Virus record (IMG/VR): IMGVR_UViG_3300049734_000348
Span: 1 to 25,769 of that record
DNA length: 25,769 bases
From: a virus
Direction: 5' to 3' (one strand)
Shown here: positions 14,048 through 19,715 of the stretch, one piece after another
How positions within the stretch are numbered: the stretch's first letter is position 1
Layout: every line of letters starts with the position of its first letter
Program-made: the position numbers and the translations under genes
Notes under the pieces: generated by a model
The model's database searches: none
What the model was told of the DNA's origin: nothing
Seen by the model: only the letters and a program-made list of their open reading frames with translations

Positions 14048-14362
14048 ATGTTTGGACTGGACCAGACGGCGAATGTGTATATCCCGAATGAGATGGATGG
14101 TAATTTTACCCAGCTCGCTAAAAGCGGCCTGGTCTGCCGGCTGGCCTACATCCAGGAGGGCGGGACAACCATCGGCGGCGAGCGTGAGGATATTGGCAGC
14201 CGGCGGCGGCTGCTGTGGGATGAGGTTTACACCATGCCGGAAACGGCCCAGGTAGAGGTAGATGGCGAGCGGTGGAATGTGTCGCCGGGGACGTATGGGG
14301 CCTTGCGTGGGCCGGACAGCAGCGTGGTGTATCGCAGGTGCGAAGTGGTGAGGGTGATTTGA
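14048..14362 (+). CDS. Head-closure / stopper-like protein
   Basis: The product is 104 aa, 7 bases after the connector, with GTGAGGAA upstream as the ribosome-binding site. It is rich in beta strands (LVCRLAYIQEGG, QVEVDGERWNVSPGTYG, VVYRRCEVVRV). Size and order (connector, this gene, gp10-like, tail terminator) match the stopper or head-closure protein of siphophages. There is no single diagnostic motif, so the name comes mainly from synteny. A composite repeat follows directly. Confidence 0.6.
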   Translation: MFGLDQTANVYIPNEMDGNFTQLAKSGLVCRLAYIQEGGTTIGGEREDIGSRRRLLWDEVYTMPETAQVEVDGERWNVSPGTYGALRGPDSSVVYRRCEVVRVI

Positions 14363-14410
14363 TTTTGGATTTACGATGGCCTCTTCGGGCCACTTCGTTT
14401 ACGATTTACG

Positions 14411-14463
14411 ATTGGGGACGCCTGGCGCGACCGCGGCCCTGTTTTTATTCCCCAATTGGGGAA
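14411..14463. repeat. Composite ATTGGGGACGCC...TTCCCCAATTGGGGAA repeat
   Basis: It starts with ATTGGGGACGCCTGGCG and ends in the perfect palindrome at 14448-14463. It is preceded by ACGATTTACGATT (from about 14398) and by a GGCC...GGCC hairpin at 14379-14395. ATTGGGGA pairs with TCCCCAAT. It fills the 136-base gap between the stopper and gp10-like genes and separates the latter from any normal ribosome-binding site. Confidence 0.8.
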
Positions 14464-14498
14464 ACAGACTGGCCAGCCGGCGCGGATATCCGTCCCCA

Positions 14499-14894
14499 AT
14501 GAACATCACGCTGAAGGGGATGGAGGATGCCGAGAAACAGTTTGTACGGATCGAACGCGGGCTGAAGGCGCTGCACAATTACATTGGGGTTGTGAAAAGC
14601 CGGATGCCCTACGCCTGGGGCATCGAATACGGGCGCCACCGGGTCAGCGGCAAGCTGGCCAGGAAGGCCGGCGGCGCGTTTTATATCCGGCGGGCGATAG
14701 ACACGGTGCTGGCCGGGGCGGACCACGATTTGAGCGAGGGTCTGAACAAGGTAACAGCGCCGGGGGTGTGGGTCGTCAGGCGGCTGGCGCTGTGGGCCAG
14801 GCGGCTGGCCCGGATCAACGCCCCGCGCGGCGGGAAGAAGCCGCGCAGCTACCGGCTGTACCGATCCATCCAGTACGAGGTGAGGAAGAAGTGA
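14499..14894 (+). CDS. HK97 gp10-like minor head-tail protein
   Basis: The 131-aa product starts at ATG 14499 (MNITLKGMEDAEKQFVRIERG), a typical opening for gp10-like proteins. WGIEYGRHRVSGKLARKAGG and the basic, helical C-terminus fit. Upstream bases (CCGTCCCCA) give no ribosome-binding site. The same frame is open upstream through the repeat to an ATG at 14376, so a longer product with a repeat-encoded N-terminus is possible but unlikely. Function in this family is probably head-tail joining or tail completion. It is followed closely by the tail-terminator candidate. Confidence 0.7.
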   Translation: MNITLKGMEDAEKQFVRIERGLKALHNYIGVVKSRMPYAWGIEYGRHRVSGKLARKAGGAFYIRRAIDTVLAGADHDLSEGLNKVTAPGVWVVRRLALWARRLARINAPRGGKKPRSYRLYRSIQYEVRKK

Positions 14895-14911
14895 GGCGTG
14901 GAGCGTAGAAG

Positions 14912-15346
14912 ATGAGTTTTAACACCACAGCGGTGGCCAATGCGTTGGTGTCGGTCCTTCAGGGGCTGAGCGGGATGGGCACGGTGCAGATCGGCACGCC
15001 CGAGAGCGTGGGACCGCGGGTGATGAGCTACGTAACGCTGGGCAGCCAGGCGACCACGCGGAAGGTGATCGGGGTGGTGACGCGGGATACACGGTTCTTT
15101 TGTATGTTCGCTTACCGGCTGGACGGGGCGGAGGCAGCGGCGGAGACGACGCTGATGAGCCTGGTGGATGCGTTTATGGCGGCCCTGTTTGCCGATTTGA
15201 CCCTGGGCGGAACGGTCACTTCATTGGAAGCCAACAGCCAGGCGGCGGACGAGCCGGATTACCAACTGCGGGCCGGGAAAGAATACCGGGAGTACCCGGT
15301 CATGGTGACGGTGACGCAGCGGGACAGCTACGAGGTGAACCCGTGA
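14912..15346 (+). CDS. Tail terminator-like protein
   Basis: This 144-aa protein starts MSFNTTAVANALVSVLQGL with GTGGAG upstream. A helix followed by strands (SYVTLGSQATTRKVIGVVTRDTRFFCMFAYRLD) and a late EYREYPVMVTVTQRD strand suit the tail-terminator fold (gpU/gp17-like), which caps the tail tube. No catalytic motif is expected. The assignment depends on order: it lies directly before the small protein and the tail tube gene. Confidence 0.65.
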   Translation: MSFNTTAVANALVSVLQGLSGMGTVQIGTPESVGPRVMSYVTLGSQATTRKVIGVVTRDTRFFCMFAYRLDGAEAAAETTLMSLVDAFMAALFADLTLGGTVTSLEANSQAADEPDYQLRAGKEYREYPVMVTVTQRDSYEVNP

Positions 15347-15420
15347 GGGATTTACACTTGTGCCTCCGCACGAAGTGCAGGCGATTTACGATTTACGATT
15401 AATCCAGCCGGAGGTGAAGC

Positions 15421-15615
15421 GTGACGGTGAAATTTAAATACATTGGCAGCGGGGAATTTTTTATCGGGATCCCGGCGCGGGATTTGATGGAAGAAGATTG
15501 GGAGCGGCTGGACGAGGAGCAGCAGAAAATGGTCACTGCCAGCCAAATTTACAAGAAGGCTGAAGCCCTGGCCTCAAACGCCAAGGCGGCGAAAGAAGAG
15601 GAGGACTCGAAATGA
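15421..15615 (+). CDS. Small tail-module protein before the tail tube
   Basis: The 64-aa product starts at GTG 15421, preceded by GGAGGTGAAGC. It opens with a beta hairpin (VKFKYIGSGEFFIGIPARDL) and ends in an acidic-basic helix (DEEQQKMVTASQIYKKAEAL). Such small proteins are common between tail terminator and tail tube in Chloroflexota- and actinobacteria-type siphophages, with unknown role. GATTTACGATTTACGATT repeat units (15383-15400) lie just upstream. Its stop overlaps the tail tube start (ATGA). Confidence 0.7.
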   Translation: MTVKFKYIGSGEFFIGIPARDLMEEDWERLDEEQQKMVTASQIYKKAEALASNAKAAKEEEDSK

Positions 15616-16595
15616 CCGGTGAACTTTGGCGAAGTACCTTTCAGATCGGGAAGGAGAGCACCGCAGGCACAACGGTAGCAGCCACCCGGAAGATGTATTT
15701 TGATATTGACGGCTCGAGGCTCAGCCGGGAGCGGGCGGCCAGGCCGCACAAATTTGCAACCGGATCGAGGGATAACGTGCGGGCCTTCACCCTGGGGCCG
15801 ACGACGGTGGGCGGGCCGCTGAAGCTGCCGCTGTCGGCGAGCGAGATCATCGAGCTGCTGCTGATGGGCATCAAGGGCGGGGTCACGCCCACGGGCGCGG
15901 GCACGACCAAGCTGTGGACCTTTACGCCGGGGACCAGCGTGGACGCGGCGACGCTCGAATGGAACGACGGGGCCGCGGCCTGGGAAGCGGGCGGCTGCTA
16001 TGTCAATAAGCTCAAGATCAGCGGCAACGTTAAAGAGGAGACCTCGGTCGAGGCCGAGGTTTTTGGGATGAACCTGGCCGCGGCGGCGCTGACGGGCGCC
16101 CTGACGGACCGGACGCCTGATTTTATCGAGGGCTGGGAGACCAAGCTCTTTATAGACGCCTATGGGGGCACGGCCGGGACGACCCAGGTGACGGGGACGC
16201 TGATCAACTGGGAAGTCGAGATTGACAACCAGATGGGCCGGAAATATTTTGCGGCCAACACCCTGGACGTGGGGGCGCTGACCATCGGCGAGCTGGCGGT
16301 CAAGGCCAAGCTGACCTTTGAAGCTTCGGCGCCGGCGGCGGCGACCGAGTTTGCCAATTGGGACTCGGTCACCGAGCGTCTGGTCCGGCTGGATTTTGGC
16401 AACAACGAGGTCATCGAGACCACCAACAAGAAGTTCGTGACAGTGGATCTGCCCGGCGCCTGGGATGCGTTTGACCTGGGCGGGACGGACGAGGGCACAA
16501 GAACTTACGAGCTGGGACTCCAGTATGTCTACGATGTGACCAATGCCTTCGGGCTGCAAATTCGCTGCCAGAATGCCAGGGCGACTGCATTTTAG
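15612..16595 (+). CDS. Major tail tube protein
   Basis: The product is 327 aa and starts in the ATGA overlap. It looks like a long-tailed phage tube protein. It opens GELWRSTFQIGKESTAGTTVAATRKMYFD, contains a central VNKLKISGNVKEETSVEAEVFGMN (about 135-158), and repeats a similar fold in the second half (LINWEVEIDNQMGRKYFAANTLDVG, about 198-222). The two related halves suggest a double tube domain. RTYELGLQYVYD lies near the end. It sits directly before the tail assembly chaperones, as expected. Its stop codon opens a GATTTACGATT repeat. Confidence 0.88.
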   Translation: MTGELWRSTFQIGKESTAGTTVAATRKMYFDIDGSRLSRERAARPHKFATGSRDNVRAFTLGPTTVGGPLKLPLSASEIIELLLMGIKGGVTPTGAGTTKLWTFTPGTSVDAATLEWNDGAAAWEAGGCYVNKLKISGNVKEETSVEAEVFGMNLAAAALTGALTDRTPDFIEGWETKLFIDAYGGTAGTTQVTGTLINWEVEIDNQMGRKYFAANTLDVGALTIGELAVKAKLTFEASAPAAATEFANWDSVTERLVRLDFGNNEVIETTNKKFVTVDLPGAWDAFDLGGTDEGTRTYELGLQYVYDVTNAFGLQIRCQNARATAF

Positions 16596-16658
16596 ATTTA
16601 CGATTTACGATTGGGGCGCTCGATGCCGGCAGCTCCGGAGCGGCCGGTCCCCAATTGG
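16595..16658. repeat. GATTTACGATT plus CCCCAATTGG composite repeat
   Basis: Tandem GATTTACGATTTACGATT starts on the last base of the tail tube stop codon. ATTGGGG (16610-16616) and CCCCAAT (16649-16655) close a stem around CGCTC/GAGCG. The end reads into GGAGG, the ribosome-binding site of the chaperone gene, so the repeat abuts a functional translation signal. Confidence 0.75.
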
Positions 16659-16667
16659 AGGTGAGTG

Positions 16668-17024
16668 ATGGCTGAAGGCAACGGCCACGGGCCGCAGATC
16701 AAGCGGAGAGAGGCGTGGGTGGAGCTGCCGGCGGAGTATGAGGGTTTCCGCTTCAGGATGTGGCTGAACGCGCCGACGCGGATCTGGAGCGAGCTGAACG
16801 GGGAGAGCGAGAAGCAGGCGCTCGAGGCGCTGCGGCAGCTCGTGCTGGAGCACAACGGCTGGCTGGATTTTGACGGCCAACCCTATCCTGCCGCGGGAGA
16901 GGTCAAATTCTGGGAGGAGATCCCTACGGAACTGGCGGCCTGCATGCTGGTGGCGGCGCAGGTGGAAATGCAGAAACTCCCAAATTCGATGGCGCCGCAG
17001 AGGCGGCGCTCAAAACGTGGCTGA
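16668..17024 (+). CDS. Tail assembly chaperone, short form (gpG-like)
   Basis: The 118-aa product starts at ATG 16668, with GGAGG about 8 bases upstream. It opens with a beta-rich domain (AWVELPAEYEGFRFRMWLNAPTRIW) and a helix (GESEKQALEALRQLVLEHNGWLDFDG). WEEIPTELAACMLVAAQVEMQKLPN completes the part shared with the longer form. The last dozen residues are Arg-rich. In siphophages this protein and its frameshifted form guide tape measure assembly before tube polymerisation. Confidence 0.8.
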   Translation: MAEGNGHGPQIKRREAWVELPAEYEGFRFRMWLNAPTRIWSELNGESEKQALEALRQLVLEHNGWLDFDGQPYPAAGEVKFWEEIPTELAACMLVAAQVEMQKLPNSMAPQRRRSKRG

Positions 17025-17191
17025 AGGCGAAGAATAAGGCGGGACTGGATCTGCCCTGGGTTTACATACGGCGGGTAGTGGCCCGAAGCTGGGGCGTGCC
17101 GCCGTGGGTGGTGGACGAGGCCCCGGTGGATGAGGTACTGACGGAGCTGAGGATTTTGGATCTTGAAGGGGAAGCAGGGAGTAGGGAGTAG
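16668..17191 (+). CDS. Tail assembly chaperone, -1 frameshift product (gpGT-like)
   Basis: Slippage of one base back at CCCAAAT (16979-16985) would join the first 106 residues of the short form to 68 more. The extension reads FDGAAEAALKTWLKAKNKAG, then LDLPWVYIRR, then WGVPPWVVDEAPVDEV, typical of the C-terminal half of tail chaperones, giving 174 aa. It ends in a GGGAGTA repeat with the residues GSRE and a TAG stop at 17189. This frame has no separate start and ribosome-binding site. The -1 scheme is the same as in lambda G/GT. The prediction is strong but unproven. Confidence 0.8.
16979..16985 (+). other. Slippery heptamer CCCAAAT for -1 frameshift
   Basis: Read in the chaperone frame as C CCA AAT, this matches X XXY YYZ. 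After slipping, the two tRNAs pair with CCC and AAA. It lies about 12 codons before the zero-frame stop, and the -1 frame downstream encodes the conserved chaperone extension. Confidence 0.8.
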
Positions 17192-17204
17192 GGAGTAGGG
17201 AGTA
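17177..17204 (+). repeat. Four GGGAGTA units, potential G-quadruplex
   Basis: GGG runs at 17177-17179, 17184-17186, 17191-17193 and 17198-17200 are separated by AGTA, a textbook quadruplex pattern on the coding strand. The unit carries the stop codon of the frameshift product (17189-17191) and lies just before the AAAGG and GTG start of the tape measure gene. Confidence 0.85.
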
Positions 17205-17207
17205 AAG

Positions 17208-18836
17208 GTGGCCAATTTAAATATAGCCCTGCAAATTTCAGCCGTTGATAATGCTTCTGGCCCCATTGGCCGCATCAAGAGTGCCCTGGGCGGGATTGGC
17301 AGCGCGGCGGGGACGGTGGCGACAATAGCGGGCGGAGCGCTGCTGACGGGTATCGGGGTGACGGTGGCCGGGCTGGATGCGGCGGGCGTGGCCGGGCTGG
17401 GCTTCAATAATTCGATGGAGCAGGTGGCGGCGCAGTTAAATGCGTTTACGAAAGATGGGGAGAAGACCTCGCAGATTCTGGATATGATCCGGGAGCGGGC
17501 GGCCAAGACGCCGTTTGAGTTCGAGCAGATGGCCCAGGCGACCACGGCGCTGTATCCGGCGGCGACGCAGAGCGGGGTGGCGCTGGAGGAGTTAATAGCA
17601 CAGGCGGAAATTCTGGCGGCCAGCAATCCGGCCCAGGGGCTGGAGGGGGCCGCGTTCGCTTTAAAGGAGGCGGTGGGCGGCGATTTTACCAGCATTATCG
17701 AGCGGTTTAATCTGCCGCGGCAGTATTTAAACCAGTTGAAGGAGGAGGGGGTACCGGCGGCGCAGGCAGTCGGTATGGCCATGCAGCAGATGGGACTGGA
17801 CGCGAGCCTGGTCAGCAATCTGGCGGAGACGGCGAGCGGGCGCTGGAGCACGCTGAAGGACACGTTTGTCACCTTGTCGGCGACCGTGACCCAGCCGATT
17901 TTTAATGCCTTCTCCGATTCGTTGGGACAGGTGAACCAGGTACTGGCGGAGAATGAGCCGCTGCTGACAGCGCTGGCGCAGCAGTTGGCGGGGGGTATAG
18001 CCACCGGGATTAATTGGCTGGTAACGGTGGGGCTGCCGGGGATGTGGGGAACGATGCAGACAGTCTGGGCCTGGATCAGCGGGACGGCCATCCCGACGCT
18101 GCAATTATGGGGACAGACGATCAGTGATTTTGTAACCCCGAAGTTTGAGGCGCTGTCGGTGATCCTGGACCAATTTATAACGGCGGTGATGCCGCCCCTG
18201 CAATTAGCGTGGCAGGCGATAGTCACGGTCTGGACGACCGAGGTGGGGCCGGCCCTGGACGAACTATGGGCAGCCCTGGGCGAGCTGTTTGAGGCGCTGG
18301 GCCTGGGCACGGGCGAAACCGATTTATGGGGCGCGGCCCTGCTAACGCTGACAGGGTTTTTATATGGGGTGACGCAGACCGTGCAGGCCCTGACGCCGGT
18401 CATCCACCTGCTGGGCGGGGCGATCAGGTTAGGAATTGACCAGGTGACAAATATGGTTGAGGGGCTGGCCAGTATGAAGCGGGGGGCGGATGCGGTGATT
18501 GCGCCGCTCCAGGCGGTGGCGGATAAAATCGGCGATTTGATTGCTTCGGCGGCGAATATGCCGGATTGGCTCATTCCCGGCAGCCCGACGCCGTTTGAAT
18601 TGGGCCTGCGGGGCATTGGGGACGCGGCCAGATCGCTGCCGGCGCTGGCGCTGCCGGGGGTTTCGGCCCTGGGTTCTTCTGCTCCAGCAGGGGGGCTGGC
18701 TTTGGCGGCTCCCGCGGGAGGGGGCGGCGGTGGGATTACGATTGGATTAATCACGATCCAGGCGGGATCTTACGAGGAAGGACAGGCGGCGGGTCGCGGG
18801 TTTGTGGAGGAACTGCGGAGCCGGGGGCTGATGTGA
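17208..18836 (+). CDS. Tape measure protein
   Basis: This 542-aa protein starts at GTG 17208 after AAAG. It follows the chaperone genes and has the usual composition: Ala/Gly-rich hydrophobic stretches (IGSAAGTVATIAGGALLTGIG near the N-terminus) and FNNSMEQVAAQLNAFT (about 68-83). Long amphipathic helices follow, and a glycine-rich linker (PAGGGGGGITIG, about 506-517) precedes the C-terminal SYEEGQAAGRGFVEELRSRG. At about 1.5 angstrom per residue it predicts a tail near 80 nm, short for a siphophage. The first part has the RERAAKTPFEFEQMAQATTALYP pattern of TP901-type tape measures. No peptidase or lysozyme domain is seen. Confidence 0.88.
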   Translation: MANLNIALQISAVDNASGPIGRIKSALGGIGSAAGTVATIAGGALLTGIGVTVAGLDAAGVAGLGFNNSMEQVAAQLNAFTKDGEKTSQILDMIRERAAKTPFEFEQMAQATTALYPAATQSGVALEELIAQAEILAASNPAQGLEGAAFALKEAVGGDFTSIIERFNLPRQYLNQLKEEGVPAAQAVGMAMQQMGLDASLVSNLAETASGRWSTLKDTFVTLSATVTQPIFNAFSDSLGQVNQVLAENEPLLTALAQQLAGGIATGINWLVTVGLPGMWGTMQTVWAWISGTAIPTLQLWGQTISDFVTPKFEALSVILDQFITAVMPPLQLAWQAIVTVWTTEVGPALDELWAALGELFEALGLGTGETDLWGAALLTLTGFLYGVTQTVQALTPVIHLLGGAIRLGIDQVTNMVEGLASMKRGADAVIAPLQAVADKIGDLIASAANMPDWLIPGSPTPFELGLRGIGDAARSLPALALPGVSALGSSAPAGGLALAAPAGGGGGGITIGLITIQAGSYEEGQAAGRGFVEELRSRGLM

Positions 18837-18844
18837 GCAAGGGA

Positions 18845-18870
18845 GCGGAGGCGCAGGGGAGCAGGGGAGA
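18845..18870. repeat. GCAGGGGA mini-repeat before the distal tail gene
   Basis: GGAGGCGCAGGGGAGCAGGGGAGA has repeated GCAGGGGA units, the same family as in the portal gene at 9291. It directly precedes the TTG start at 18871 and its GGGGAGA provides the ribosome-binding sequence. Confidence 0.7.
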
Positions 18871-19665
18871 TTGAAAGTCAAATCGTTTGATGGGCTGGCG
18901 TTGAGCCAGTATGAGATTGACGACAATATTCCGCTGGAGTTTGGCAGTAACCTGATGTCACTGCCGCGGATGGGCGGGGCCTTTGACGCGGATGGGGATG
19001 AGCAGTTCCGCAAGGCCCTGGTCATCAGCCGGGATTTTGAGCTAGTCGAAAGCAGCTACGGGGCGGTAGACACGACGCTGGACAGCCTACGGGCAAAGGC
19101 GAACCTGGGCCTGCGCTGGCTGGTGATCGAGATGCGCGACGGGAGCGAGCGCGGGACGTGGGCCAAGCTGAAGCGGGTGCAGGGGGCCTATAAGCCGGAA
19201 CATTTGACCTGGCTGCCGGTGAAGCTGACCTTTGAGGCGGCCTGGCCCTGGTTTGAGCTGATCAGCGAGGTGTGGTATCTGGACACCGGGCAGGTGCTGG
19301 ACGGCGGCCTGAATTTGGACCCGCACTATACCAGCCAGAGCGGGGCGGGCACGTTTACGATCAACAATACGGGCGGCGACCGGATCAGGCGGGGCCTATT
19401 GGTCCTGAAGGGACCCACTACCAGTCCGAAAGTAGAGAATGTGACGACGGGGGAGTGGGTGCAGTACGGGAGTGACCTGGCCAGCGGCGAGACGCTGGTA
19501 ATTGACATCGGGGCGCAGACGGCGCTTTTGGGCGGGCTGAACGTGTGGAGCGACATGAGCATCGGGGAAATGCAGATGCGGCTTTTCAGCCTGGCGGTGG
19601 GGAGCAATTCGATTGTGTTTTTGGGCGGCGGGACGCTGGAAGTACATTGGGCGAGGGCGTACTAA
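18871..19665 (+). CDS. Distal tail (Dit)-like protein
   Basis: The 264-aa product starts at TTG 18871 behind GGGGAGA. Its first half (SFDGLALSQYEIDDNIPLEFG, ESSYGAVDTTLDSLRAKAN) and YKPEHLTWLPVKLTFEAAWPWFEL (about 110-133) match the N-terminal domain of Dit proteins, which form the ring below the tube. The second half is a beta-rich domain (GTFTINNTGGDRIRRGLLVLKG, EVHWARAY) like the C-terminal sandwich of Dit. It follows the tape measure, as expected. There is no recognisable sugar-binding motif. Confidence 0.78.
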   Translation: MKVKSFDGLALSQYEIDDNIPLEFGSNLMSLPRMGGAFDADGDEQFRKALVISRDFELVESSYGAVDTTLDSLRAKANLGLRWLVIEMRDGSERGTWAKLKRVQGAYKPEHLTWLPVKLTFEAAWPWFELISEVWYLDTGQVLDGGLNLDPHYTSQSGAGTFTINNTGGDRIRRGLLVLKGPTTSPKVENVTTGEWVQYGSDLASGETLVIDIGAQTALLGGLNVWSDMSIGEMQMRLFSLAVGSNSIVFLGGGTLEVHWARAY

Positions 19666-19700
19666 TTGTCAACAGAGAATTGTCAATTGTCAATTGTGAA
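19664..19700. repeat. CAATTGT tandem mini-repeat before the tail fibre
   Basis: AATTGTCAAC then AATTGTCAATTGTCAATTGTGAA follow the Dit-like stop. The same motif family is at 944-980 and 10771-10813. The tail fibre ribosome-binding site (TAGGAG) comes directly after. Confidence 0.75.
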
Positions 19701-19715
19701 TGATAGGAGACCAGG

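Noticed and set aside
15549-16559. Open frame of 336 codons on the - strand
   Set aside because: It is antisense to the tail tube gene; composition is that of a GC-rich shadow.
16883-18754. Open frame of 623 codons on the - strand
   Set aside because: It lies wholly opposite the chaperone and tape measure genes, which have ribosome-binding sites and family features. High GC at codon position three produces such antisense frames; its product is low-complexity and unlike any family.
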